A DNA stretch of 64,000 nucleotides, from NCBI GenBank assembly GCA_033182465.1, contig CP137319.1:62001-126000 (forward strand), in the 5' to 3' direction. A model generated the notes under the pieces. It did no database searches, had not been told where the DNA came from, and worked only from the letters and a program-made list of their open reading frames with translations. Position 1 is the stretch's first letter. Every line of letters begins with the position of its first letter. This stretch comes from Sanghuangporus weigelae. Its lineage: Eukaryota > Basidiomycota > Agaricomycetes > Hymenochaetales > Hymenochaetaceae. The translations under genes were made by a program, and so were the position numbers. Below are positions 21,377 to 33,650 of this stretch, piece by piece.

Positions 21377-24246
21377 CTATGCGAAGCACCAAAGGAAATC
21401 AGAGAAGTAACCGTATCCATCCTCAGGAACCTTTGAACATGCTTTCATAACAACATCGCCAACCTCGTTAGTCCCCAGCTCGGCCTGCCAACTACGATGC
21501 ATCGGGTCAGTCCATATTTTCCGTGATATTTAATGTATTCCGTAAAGACTCACTCGTCTAAGAGTTGTCCCCTAATGTGCGCGTCAGCAAAGAGTTGCAT
21601 CGCTATTCGCTGCACCTCATTCGTGACAGAGCGTACACCATAATTCACATCATAAAACGATGCCAGTTTACGCACAACTAGAGAGAAGAAATGAGGGATG
21701 CGATCACTAGAAGCAGATAACGACAGTTGAGTACCTTCATCGGTCCATGTTAGCTTGATCTTATGCTTCTCTTCAGCCCGTCTGCACCACATAGCCAGCT
21801 CGCGTTGAACAGCAGTCTCAATCTCTTCTTGGCTCAAAGGCAAGAAGACGACGATTTGGTCAATGCGTCCAATGAACTCGTCACGTTTCGGGTTGACGGA
21901 GCATCGGCGCAGCATTCTTGATTTCTTCACCTGCAACGTTCGATGTCATGATGAAAATAGCATCTTTGCAGCAAATCACTCCGTCCTGTAAACGAGTTTC
22001 GTCCAGTTTGTAGATCGGACGAAGGAAAAATGACGTACCTCTGAGTCCGTAATACGGCCATCGTCGAAAACCTGGAAGAATGTGTTCAAGACATCGGGAT
22101 GCGCCTTTTCTATCTCATCCAGTAGGACGACAGCTTTGGGATTCTTCTTCAATGGCCGAGTCAATGCACCTCCATCTCCATATCCCTGGAATAATACTAC
22201 ATCAGACACTGGTATGCTTTGCTGTGGAATAGACTTACCATGTAACTCTTTGGTGCGCCATAGAGAGATGGCAACTACGTCAGAGTACATCTCAGTCAAA
22301 AAAGGCATTGTGCCTCACCAATGAGATTAAATACGGGATGAGGTTCCTGAAACTCGCTCATGTCAATCCTTACGAATCTGTGATTCTTCTCCAGTTTAGT
22401 GATGCTTTGGTCCTTGTCTGTCGTCATTCCATCCTTTCCATGGAGGTACAGGGCGAGCTATTTCACCAACTCTGTTTTCCCGACGCCCGAGCTGCCCAGG
22501 AAAAGCATCGTAAGAGGTCTCTCTGGATCGACCCAACCGCTTTCCCGGAGCCGTATTGCTTGCGCTAAAGATCGAATAGGATCGCGTTGGCCAACGAGTT
22601 TTTCGCCAATCTGTTTTTCGAGCGAGTAGGGCTTCTGCAAGGACAAATTGATTGACACGAGCAAGCAAGGTAAATAGTGCTGAGAGTACTCATAGATACT
22701 TTTGACGGTGAATCATCGTCAGCATCTACATTCATATCGGGCTATTTAGTATCGGTTCTGCCAGAAGGATTTGAGTCTGCACGATCTCAGCTTACCATCA
22801 TTGGATTGCCTTAGCTTCTCTCTTGCTCCCGTCTCCTCTCTTCTTCGGCATGTCTAAGGCGCACGAAGGTACTCTTCATCTCATAACAAGCATCCTCAGG
22901 TCCATGAATCATATCCTCCGGAATTCTTCCTTCATTGTCCTCGATGTTCAAATCCGCGCCAGCTTCAAGCAGCATCTGCGCAATGTCCATGTCTTGCACG
23001 AGACATGCGTAATGAAGAGGTGTAGCTTTCCTCACGTGTCTGTGTGGAATTGTGAGAGGAGAAAAAGAAGACGAACCTGAACTGTATTGCTCATACATGC
23101 CATTCTTTTTTACTCCCTTACAACGACTTCGAACGTCGCACTTGTTCATTAGCGTCTTGTCTGTTGAGACGAGCAACTCGACGAAGAGACGACGCATACG
23201 GATACCAGCCAGGTGGAGGAGTGTGAAGTAGTCATCGGTCATTCTCGAGGCAAGATCCGGATACCTTTCTATAGTACTAATTCGTCCAAAAATGAGAGTT
23301 CTGTATAGGAACGGATCGAATTGAAAAGGCACTCACCGTCTAAACGTCTCATACTTGTCTTTACGTATCAGTTGGGCCAGATCTTCAATGTTGTTCTACC
23401 CTACCCGACAATCAGCGTCTTCATCCTTCTGGCCATAGCTGTCGAAATATACAAACGTACTTTTGAAGAATTTGTCGTGTTCCTTCCATTTAGAATACAT
23501 GCTGCGATAGCATCTGATTGCTCCTGAGTGTCAAATTAGTCAGTTGGTTCTCGTTGCTCAGCATCCTTGGCCTTGAAAAGGGCACCATGGTCCACAAGCA
23601 GACGGTTTATGTCGACATTAGCAATCATGCAAGACAGATGCAGAGGAGTTGCCCCATTGATGCCATCCAGGAGAGTTCCAAGTTCGTACTCACGATCCAA
23701 GGCCGAGATAACTTTCCGGTTCTCAAGAGTTTGACGAGATCGACATCACCGGACAAGACAGCAGCATGTAAAAGAAACCAGCCTCCTCTTGTCGCTTGCT
23801 CGCAAGTCGCGAATTAGCTTCCAACATGCTTCAACATAGAAGGATGAACTAATAAAAGCGATAAGCGCCCCGCCAAGTGGACAAACTTAGCCGTGCATTC
23901 ACGAAGACGCAGCCTTGAAGCCACGTTGCACAATCGCCCTACATAGTTTTCGGACTGCACTGATGAGCCTCAGATTTTCAGCACGGCCCGTGCGGTCGCA
24001 CGTCGATTCACTGTTACGACTCTCCGATTTGAACAATTCAGGCGAGTTGCTACGTGCTGCGTCGGAAGAGGAAGTGTAGTTGGCTTTCAGAGCCTCGAAC
24101 CGAGCGTGTACATCCTCGAGCGCGACGTTCTCTCTCAGGACAGGCAGACAGAGGCTGAACAACTCCTTGAAAATAGCAAGGAGAAGAAACGCTTGCTTCA
24201 ACACGTCGGGATTGATCTGAAGTCGCCTTGTTACGATGGAAGTCAT
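21377..24246 (-). pseudogene. ANK-AAA+ array copy 2, decayed
   Basis: Same exon order as copy 1, starting MTSIVTRRLQINPDVLKQ at 24246 and ending ...FSDFLWCFA at 21377. Several independent lesions mark it as a pseudogene. A TAG at 22458-22460 follows Walker A ([12 protein letters not shown], then stop where other copies have QLA). About 100 bp between MLR and KRDEF near 21900 is missing, with loss of frame. The acceptor of the pore-loop microexon reads ATG instead of AG near 22259. The first ankyrin pair (about 23520-23820) is broken into different frames, and its middle is shortened. The second ankyrin pair ([20 protein letters not shown]) and the lid region are still clear. Its TATA box is retained. 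Confidence 0.85.
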
Positions 24247-24296
24247 AGAACTAGAGTCCTTAGCAGTTTGGGATGAGGACGAAGAGGAACCAGATG

Positions 24297-24304
24297 TTTA
24301 TATA
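24297..24304 (-). promoter_or_regulatory. TATA box, array copy 2
   Basis: TATATAAA on the minus strand, 51 bases before the ATG at 24246, with CGTTTTCGGA upstream as in copy 1. Confidence 0.6.
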
Positions 24305-25023
24305 CCATCACCTGTCCGAAAACGTGGACACACAGCCACGATACCAAAAGGTGAGAGTAGTACAACTCATGGATCATGTTGGTGCAGTTGACGGTCTGAA
24401 TCATTAGATTCTATCGATTCCCATTGATATTAGCCCTCTTTGGCGTGTCCATGCAAATACCCTAGATACTTCCATATGAACTTGGTGATTGTTTCGAAGA
24501 GCCAAAGACAGATCTACAGATGCAAGCTATGGGTTCAACACGAGTGAGGAATCAATCAAAGATGGCCTGCACTGGTTCAATTGACTTGCTTTGGTTGAGA
24601 TGCTGTACACCTACTATTTGCACTGCACCATGCCTCCTCGTTGCGACCTATCGGGCACAACGGGTTGAAGCTGAATCCTGTAAACGATAGTTTACGGATT
24701 TGAAATGTCGATATGGGCGTCTATTCAGCTCAGAGTTTGAAAAAAGAACGAACTCACGTACCCCACGAGGCAGGAAATAAGTACGAACTCCAGTGCGCAG
24801 GTGCTCCATGTATAAGTCGTGTATAGCGAAGGGTCAAAGAAGCAAGTGAACAAGCTTTGATTAGTATGTACCACTGTATCGATAGATTATGATCACCGCG
24901 GGGAATGCTTACATAACCACAATCATGGCTACTGTGTCTATTTATGCACTAACTAAAGCAAAGCTGCTTACTATCTAAAGTACTTTTTGTATAGTATACA
25001 TCGTGGAACGCCTCGAAGAACAT
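24305..25023. other. Spacer between array copies 2 and 3
   Basis: About 0.7 kb, AT-rich toward 24900-25000. No gene or repeat recognised. Confidence 0.45.
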
Positions 25024-27961
25024 CTACTCGAAACAATCCTCAGAATCGGGGCGTGCGTTCATAACGATATCACCGACTTCATTTACAGTCAACTCGGCTC
25101 TCCAACTAAGGATAGTTCCATCAACAGGACTTTATATGGTACGCTGTCGTGCATGGACTCACTAGTCAGAAATACGGCCCCTGATATATGCATCAGAAAC
25201 GAGCTGAACCACGATGCGCTGCACCTCATTTACAACAGAACGTACTCCATAATTGACATCGTACGATTCTGCTAACTTTTCCACGACTAAATTAGATTCT
25301 CATCAGCTACGAAGAACATGGCCAGAAAACGATAAGCGTACCCTCGCCTGTCCAAGTCAAATTGATTTTGTGTTTTTCTTCGGATCGCTTTCGCCATGTC
25401 TCCAATTCGCGATGAATAGCGAGCTTGATTTCCTCCTGGCTCAGAGGTAAGAACACGACGATCTGATTGATACGCCCGACGAACTCGTCCCGTTCCAGAT
25501 GTTGTATTAGCTCTGGTCTGATTGACCGCGTGAAGTTCTGAATAATGTGTATGTAGGACCCAAGTCGCCCTTCTTCCTCCGATCGAGCTATCTCTTGGCG
25601 AAGAGTCGGTGCCGCTTTCTTAATCGTTTCCGCAGCGATATTCGATGTCATGATGAAGATGGCGTCTTTGCAAAATATCGTTCCATCCTGCACATGAATG
25701 ACACGTTGAATGAGACACAAAATAAGACGGCATTGTGCAGTACCTTTGAATCTGTGATGCGACCATCGTCGAAGACTTGTAGGAAAGTGACAAGTGCGTC
25801 GGGATGAGCCTTCTCGATCTCATCTAACAGGACGACGGCCTTCGGATTCTTCTTCAAGGGCTGCGTCAACGCACCACCATCCTCGTATCCCTGTATATAA
25901 CAGGCGAAATCGTCTATCGTGGCGGAAACTCACTATGTAGCTCTTCGGTGCGCCTTTCAATTATGACAACAGAGTCAATACGAGTTTCATTTGTCTGAGC
26001 AGTCGTCTCACCTATAAGATTCAGGACAGTATGCTCCTCTTGGAATTCGCTCATGTCAATCCTCACAAACCCATGAGCCTTCTCCAGATCAGCGATGCTC
26101 TGACCCTTGTTTGTCGTCTTTCCGTCTTTGCCATGAAGGTATTGGGCCAGCTGTTTCGCAAGCTCTGTCTTCCCGACTCCAGAGCTTCCAAGGAAGAGCA
26201 TCGTCAGGGGTCTATCCGGATCTACCCAACCGCTTTCACGAAGTCGAATAGCATTCGCTACTAAATGGATAGGCCCAAGTTGGCCTACGAGTTTAGCTCC
26301 AGTCTCATCTTCGAGTGAAAGTAGGGAGTCTGAAAATGCCGAGTATAGGTCAATTAGTGGACTAGTGCAAGAAAAACAGCCGACATCGCACCCATGTGCA
26401 CCTTTGAGGGAAGGTAATCCATACCCGCATGACCATCTCCCTCAAAAAACTCGCACTGTGAAATTGAGTCTCCGAAGCTCTCAGCTTCCATATAACTATT
26501 CCTTCCACCTTCCATCCTATCCTCTTCCGCTTCACACCTTTCGTTGTCCAAAAGGCGGATGAATGCACTCTTAACCTCATTGCAAGATTCGTCAACAGCG
26601 CGGATAAGCTCCTCAGGAGTCCTTCCTTTGAAATCTTTAATGTTCCAATCCGCGCCAGCCTCGAGTAGCATTTCAGCAATACCCATATCCTGCACTAGGC
26701 ATGCGTAATGTAGAGGAGTCGCATTTTTCACATACGTATGTGGGATCGTTGGTGGCGCAAAAGAAATATGTAGGGATTCCGAGGTATAGTCCGCCCGCCT
26801 GTCGCATTCATTCACTAGAGATTGGTCCATCGAGACGAGCAACTCGACAAAACGACGATGCTGACGAATGACGGCCGGATGAAGGAGCGTAAATTTCCCT
26901 TGGACCATTTTTGAAGTAAGATCCGGGTTCTTTCTAATAGAGCTACATGAATTTACAATGTCAGGGAATGGTCAAGGATTGCGTTTGTCTCAAGATACTC
27001 ACTCCTCGAACACTTCAAATTTATCCTATATTATTGTAACAGCTGCGCCAACTCGTCGACATTATTATATCCTAATCTCAAATACTTGTCACAAACACTT
27101 TCAAAGAGAGCTGAATCATTACGCATACCTTTGAAGAGCTCTTCACGCCTTGTCCATTTGAGGTACAGATCACGGAATACAAACGGCTGCCTCCAGGTCA
27201 TGCAGAATGCTGAAGTACTCGACCGGAACGCGCTTTTTATCGTCTTCGTGTTCAAAGAAAGCTCCATGTTCAACAAGCAGACGGATAATTTCAGCATTGC
27301 CTACCATGCACGCAAAATGCAAAGCCGTTACCCCGCTAGTATCTTCAACGTGAGTCCCGAGCTCGCATTCGATGTCTACCGATGCTCCTGTTGATTTGTA
27401 AACAGAAGTGATGTCGACATCCGGACATGCAAGGATGAGTTTGACAATCTCGATGTCACCAGACAGGACAGCGGCGTATATTGCGAACCAGCCTCCTTCA
27501 TGCCTTTTACCCACGAGGAACGGTGCGGCTTCTAGTATGCTAAGGTGAAAAAATGCAATTAAGTATCAATATAAAGAAATAATCAAAAGGACGGTTCACC
27601 GAGAGACTGCCTCCACATCGCGCTGGACGATTGCTCTGCAGAGGATCCGGACGGAACCCATCAACTTCGAAGACCCGACAATGGGATCAGAGCCATCGGA
27701 GGTAGGAAGATTGCCTTCGGTGTCTGGCGAGGGTGAGATGGGCGGGTCACATCTGTCTTTTTCGGGAGCCTTGGCGTAGTCCGAATGGATAGCTTGAATC
27801 CGAACATGAGCGTCTTCAAGAGAGAGGCTTCCTCGTGCGACGGAAAGCAGGAGGTAAAACAATTCTTTCAAGATCAAAAGAAGGAAGAACAATTGCTTCA
27901 CTGCCTCTGAACAAGGTTCGAACTACCGCTTCAGGACTGAAGATGTACGCTCGGAGTCCAT
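25024..27961 (-). pseudogene. ANK-AAA+ array copy 3, decayed
   Basis: The start MDSERTSSVLKR at 27961 is followed by an in-frame TAG at 27923-27925 where copy 1 has CAA. A one-base insertion near 27180 breaks the frame after HDLEAAV in the first ankyrin pair, and the exon reading DELAQLLQ meets a stop near 27035. The AAA+ half is well kept: Walker [10 protein letters not shown], Walker [14 protein letters not shown], sensor 1 [20 protein letters not shown] and YGVRSVVNEV are all readable. The end ([19 protein letters not shown], stop 25024) is shorter than in other copies and lacks the FSDFLW block. The better state of the AAA+ half could mean recent inactivation or expression of a shortened product; neither is shown by the sequence. 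Confidence 0.8.
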
Positions 27962-27998
27962 GATCAAGTTAGCAGAGTCTTCCTACAGGATGCAGGCC

Positions 27999-28005
27999 AT
28001 TTATA
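27999..28005 (-). promoter_or_regulatory. TATA box, array copy 3
   Basis: TATAAAT on the minus strand, 38 bases before the ATG at 27961. Confidence 0.6.
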
Positions 28006-28959
28006 GCTTTCCAAATCTCTTCTTGGAGGGGACTACGGTACCGCTGGAAAACTTATAGACCTTCTCTCGCATGTTCCATCGGACTTCTCACATTCCTTCA
28101 AGTATCATTGATGGCGGCTCCTGATACGCATGAGTTCTAGACTGCAAGACCTCCTATGAGAACCTGCAGGGGAGTCTTTTTTGCAGATCCTTGGAGTCAG
28201 TACTGGTCATACTGACTCAGTCGAAAAACTTACCGCAGTCACACCGTGTCTTTTGATTCGATTGAGGCGCTCCGAAACTACGAAAAGTTGACCCAGAAGA
28301 CCCGAAGGAGCGTCAATGAGAGGGATTTGCGGCAGGAAGAACGCATGAGCTCGGATGACTCTGCTGAAGAAGCGATGAACATACCCATATGATGTAATGC
28401 CAGACTTCTTTTGCCCTCCACCGCCTATTGGCTTTATTGATTGGGCCAATTGCTTAATCCATCGGGTTGATGCGACCTCAAGCATAGGTGAGAGAGCGAA
28501 GTAAAGCACGGTAAAGCATGGTACTCTGCATTAGAAGATCAAGGGGTCATGGATATCCGAGGGATATGTATCTTCAGTATAGAGATGCCGACAAATCGAC
28601 TAGCAAAATAACGCCGCGGGAGGAAGAAAGTCACCATTTTATGAGAACCATTGTATGATGAGTTTGTTCGAAAGGGAAAAATTGTAATTCACCGTCGGCT
28701 GAATCGGCTCGGACAGACATGAAGACGCCAGCGATGGACGTCCAAATTGGAAAGTGATCGACTGATTCGAGTCAAATTTCGTCTTTGTTCAAATTTCATG
28801 AACTGATTTCCCTTCGATGAAAACTTAAATATCCAGGATATATCTCAAGTAAGACTTTCACCCCTGATGCGTACAATACAATGATACTGCAGCTTGACTT
28901 TCCAAATCCGCCATAAAGAAATACTGTACATTCCAGATACAGTGGAGCGTACTAGTTTC
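28006..28959. other. Spacer between array copies 3 and 4
   Basis: Upstream region of copy 3, with the block near 28195-28230 shared with copy 1. No gene recognised; the 100-codon frame at 28207-28509 has no motif. Confidence 0.45.
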
Positions 28960-31900
28960 TTAATCTTCAAAACTCCAAAGAAAATCTGAGAAGATATCGA
29001 CGCCATCTTCAGGCCTCGCGCAGCCCTTCATTATAATGTCACCAACTTCATTTATCGCCAATTCGGCTTGCCAGCTGTAGAAGTCAATGTTAATACTACT
29101 CATGTCGGAACGTCCTTCACGGACTCACTTATCGGAAATTTGGCCTCTAATATGCGCGTCGGCAACGAGCTGCAGCGCAATCCGTTGCACCTCATTGGCA
29201 GCAGATCGAACACCATAATTGACGTCATAAGACGCGGCTAACTTGCGGACAACTACAACGACACAAACGTATACGTTCCGTGAGTAACCCAAAACCCAGA
29301 GCAAGACAGAAAGCATACCTTCGTCCGTCCAGGTCAGATGGATCTTGTGCTTTTCTTCTGCACGCTTGCACCACATGGCTAGCTCACGCTGTACAGCAAC
29401 TTCAATCTCTTCCTGGTTCAGAGGCAAGAATACGACGATCTGGTTGATGCGGCCGATAAACTCATCCCGTTTGAGATGACATTTAATCTGCGGACGGATG
29501 GAACGAGTGAAGTCCTGGATATGGTGCACATAGGATTCGGGCCGTCCTTCTTTCTCCGACAATTCCACCAGCTGACGAAGCCTCGGAGCAGCGTTCTTGA
29601 TCTCCTCTCCTGCGATGTTCGACGTCATGATGAAAATGGCATCCTTACAGGAGATCATTCCATCCTATTTGGACAGTAAGCTCAATAGACCTGTCGATAA
29701 AGCACAGTATTATACCTTTGAGTCAGTAATACGTCCGTCGTCAAAGACCTGCAAGAACGTGTTGAGCACATCCGGATGAGCCTTTTCAATCTCATCCAGT
29801 AGGACCACGGCCTTCGGATTTTTCTTCAGGGGCTGAGTCAATGCTCCACCATCGTAATACCCCTACAAAGCGTCAATTTACGCAGTGAAGTACTTATAAT
29901 GAACGAACGTACCACGTAGCTCTTCGGAGCGCCTGTAAAAGGCAGAGTCTCGATTAGTACTTAGTTCACTCTGCAAGTGTATTTTCCCTTACCGATAAGA
30001 TTAAAGACGGTATGACGTTCCTGAAACTCACTCATGTCAATCCTCACGAACCCATGATCTTTCTCAAGCTTGGCGAGGTCCTGTCCCTTGTCTGTCGACA
30101 TTCCGTCTTTGCCATGCAGATATAGGGCCAGCTGCTTCGCAAGTTCTGTCTTTCCGACGCCAGAGCTGCCGAGGAAGAGCATTGCAAGAGGTCGATCGGG
30201 GTCTACCCAGCCACCTTCGCGCAGTCGGATAGCGTTCGCTATCAAACGGATTGGGCCACGTTGGCCTACGAGTTTATCGCCAATTCTATCTTCGAGTAAG
30301 AGCAAGGACTCTGTAAGGAGGACAGGTACGTAAGGCGTCAGAGTAAAATGTTTAGCTAAGTGCATACCCATGGAAACTTTGGTAGGCACTTCCTTGTTCA
30401 CATCTATAAGTACCAGGACATGAGAATCATCCAATACCAGAAATTTCAAGGGCGGACACACCAGCTGCTTCAGAACTATTGTCACTTTCGTCATCCCTTC
30501 GTTTACCCCCCTCATCTTTCTTCGCTTTCTCTCCATTCTCCTTCCTCTTCTCCTCTTCAGCATCTCGAAGGCGTACAAATATGCTCTTTACCTCATCATC
30601 CGTTTCATCAATGCGTTGAATCAGGTCTTCAGCTAACCTCCCTTGGCTGTCCTTGATGTCCCAGTCTGCGCCTGACTCAAGCAGCATTTTTGCGATGTCC
30701 ATGTTCTTCACGAGACATGCATAGTGAAGAGGCGTAGCACGCGTCACATGCTTGTGAGGAATTGTTACCGGAGCGAAGGACGAAAGAGACGATTCCGAGC
30801 TGCTATAGTAACACCTGTCACGTTTGTTAACCATCGATTTATCCATCGAGATGAGCAACTCGACAAAACGGGAACGCTGGCGAACGACAGCCAAATGAAG
30901 AAGAGTGAAATCGCGGTACGTCATTCTTGTCGCAAGATGGGGATTCTTTTTTAGTGACCTGATACAACGCACCATTAGAAGTGAACAGTCTTATGCAACT
31001 GCGGCAACACTTACTTCTCAAACACTTCATACTTGTCCTTCTTTATCAATTTTGCCAAACTATCAACGTCATTGTATACTAAGGGCCGATAGTTGAGTCC
31101 GTCTTTCTGATCCATGGCGATCAAGCGTTGTGCACGTACCTTTAAAGAATTCCTCGCGTTCCTTCCACTTGACGTACAGATCCTTGAAAGCAGCGATAGT
31201 TTCGGAATGCCGGTCGAAATCAAAGTACTCGATTGGCCTTCTCTGTTTGCTATCATTCGCCTTCATTGAAGAGCCATGTTCCACGAGCAGGCGGATAATA
31301 TCTATGTCACCGGTCATGCAGGCAAAATGCAAGGGGGTAGCTCCGTCTGTGTTGTCGACGCTCGATCCGAACTCACGTTCCCGGTCCACAGAAGCCGACG
31401 TTGAGTTGTACGCGGCATTGACATCCACCTTGGGGAACGCAAGCAAGGATCTAACGACCTCGAGATCGCCGGTCAGGGCGGCAGCATGTATTGGGTACCA
31501 GCCTCCTTCGTGCCGCTGCGCCACTAGACGCGGTTCAACTTCAAGTATGCTGAGATGTGGGGTAATAGTTAGCGCTGGAATAGTAGACTTTATGAGTATG
31601 TGTCCCCTTACCGGGTTACAACCTTGATGTCACGCTGTACGATTGCCTTACATAGCTTTCGGACAGCGCTCACGAAGCCTTGGGCCGTGGACCGATCCCC
31701 GATGTCGCAAGTCGACTCGCCTTCACGAGAATCCGACGATGATGAGAGAGGTGAGTCACTTCTTACACCGTCCGAAAATAAACGGCCGTCCGCTTTCAAA
31801 ACCTCCAGCCGTGCTCGAACATCTTCAAGAGACACGTTCTCCCTCAAGAGGGGAAGTAAGAGGTAGAGCAGCTCTTGAAGGATGGAAAGGAGCATGAAGG

Positions 31901-31970
31901 CCTGCTTTATTGGTTCAGAAAATATCCCGAGCCGTTGCTTTTCGATGGAGGATATGGAATCGCACGACAT
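28960..31970 (-). CDS. ANK-AAA+ disaggregase-like protein, array copy 4, apparently intact
   Basis: Second readable member of the array, starting [17 protein letters not shown] at 31970 and ending ...[10 protein letters not shown] at 28960. Ankyrin pairs: [21 protein letters not shown] / [20 protein letters not shown] and [19 protein letters not shown] / [20 protein letters not shown]. The AAA+ module has [54 protein letters not shown] and YGVRS. The pore region reads SYVGYYDGG, where copies 1, 2 and 5 have GYGDGG. The charged linker is open only if an additional 58-nt intron at 30404-30461 (GTGTGT...TTATAG) is removed, which joins SSEAA to [12 protein letters not shown] in frame. The frame then agrees with copy 1 across the next intron. 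All other junctions match copy 1, including the pore-loop microexon with acceptor ACAG. Confidence 0.82.
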
Positions 31971-32006
31971 GATAGAGTTGTTACAATGGGGATAGAACCT
32001 GGACTT

Positions 32007-32012
32007 CTTATA
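32007..32012 (-). promoter_or_regulatory. TATA box, array copy 4
   Basis: TATAAG on the minus strand, 37 bases before the ATG at 31970, with CACGTG about 20-25 bases further upstream. Confidence 0.55.
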
Positions 32013-33650
32013 GCGTCCTTGAGAGGTTTCCACGTGTCCGTAGTCTTTGGTGGCTGAAAATATTTCCTTTCGTCTGGGCCAACTTACTACATTATCCAGG
32101 CATAGCATTGGGCCAATGGCCACGCTTTCTCGATGACCTATACCTTATCTCTGAACAAACAGCACCGCCTGAAGAGAGGGGGGGCATTGTATAAGCATAG
32201 CACTGCTCATCGGAGTCGACAGAACTTACATGAACTGACCAGAAATCATCAAACCGCAACTTCTAGTCGGACCAAGATCAGAGCACGCCTGTGCACAAGA
32301 CCTGGAAAATAGGCTGTGCCATGGCCCCATTGGGATATATCAGAACACAAAAGATGGCCGTCCTTACAATTACTGCAATGGAAGCAACGGGGGACTGGCC
32401 TTTGCCACCTAGTCAGGATTCGGCTGTAAATAGGCCAGTGTCTATCGATCGCTCCGCACCGCCCCAAGTTGCAAGACCAGTTCTTGGTGGTCAAAATGAG
32501 TGGCCTGACTGAGACTAAACTCTGTCCTCGGTGATTCGCGGAGTCACGGACATGTATATATATGAGCGTTTATCGTCGATTCAGCGTACGTACGGAAACA
32601 GTACTAGAACTGGTGGAGAACTGGTTCGGCGTATTGTTGTCAGCTCGCATATTGTACATTCAGAATAAATACGCGAAACTGCACTGATGATGCCAAAGGA
32701 GGAGGTGCGAGAGGTAGGAACCACTGGCAGGGCAGGAGAACGTTCAAGGTCAAAAACACGATCGCAAGGGATCGACGGCGTGGTGAATACAGGATCGTCG
32801 TACCATATATGGGTGAGCATCTGATCGCTCTGTGAGTCTGTCTAGAAACCGTATGTGAAAAAGGCAGTCACTGCGGCACGTCCTTTACTCTTGCTACGGA
32901 TTTCGCCCTTATCAAATTCTCAAGCTCTCGACACGATCTTCCGTTCCTATAGTATCAAACCGCAAGTAAGTAAAATTCCAGCTCATGCAGTGGGTCTAAT
33001 TCAGAAAGGTAGGTGTAACAAGATATTCTCGTACTGATGCTAATCAGATATGACCTAGAGATGCATGCACACGGCAGTTGAGTCTGTTACGCTGATGAGA
33101 CGGTGTCGTGGGGACTTGAGGTGGAAGATCACAAAACTTACAATATATATATATATATATATTTTATTAACAAACGTTCGCGAGAACTCTACAGACCGCA
33201 CATTGGTCAAACCTTAATCCGGACTGGGGTTGTTTCGTAGCTGTCCGAGCGTCTACTTGAAATTCGTCTACTGATGACAGCGTTCACACACTGCGCCCTA
33301 TAATGGTGAACTTGCTGCATCCTCAAGGCAGACAACACATCCATTTCAGTCTAAGCGCGGGATCGTCCCTGGCGTCCGAGTCAGTGTTCCTTTCTGCCTA
33401 CATCTGATGGATACAAAGATGTATAAACAACTTCTTCGGATCCTCCATTGTCTCCTTAGAAATCACAGATTGATTCGAGTTATAAGGATCCACCCTCTTC
33501 CTCTTGGCCGTCACTTTCAGTGTTTTATGCTCGCCCTAAACACCACTCCAAGGAGTACGCAAAAGTTTATCACAATCAACACCGTAAAGTTTTGTGCAAT
33601 GAGTACGTACATACAACGCAGAATAAGCCCCTAAACTATGTCCTTACTTC
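32013..33650. other. Spacer between array copies 4 and 5
   Basis: About 1.6 kb, the longest gap in the array. It contains an (AT)10 microsatellite at 33143-33162. Small open frames only; I recognise no gene. Confidence 0.5.
33143..33162. repeat. (AT)10 microsatellite
   Basis: Ten uninterrupted AT dinucleotides in the spacer between array copies 4 and 5. Confidence 0.9.

Noticed and set aside
25024-27961. Array copy 3 as a functional gene using a later start
   Set aside because: A start after the early stop is possible, but the separate frameshift in the first ankyrin pair and the stop in the spacer exon remain, so it stays a pseudogene.
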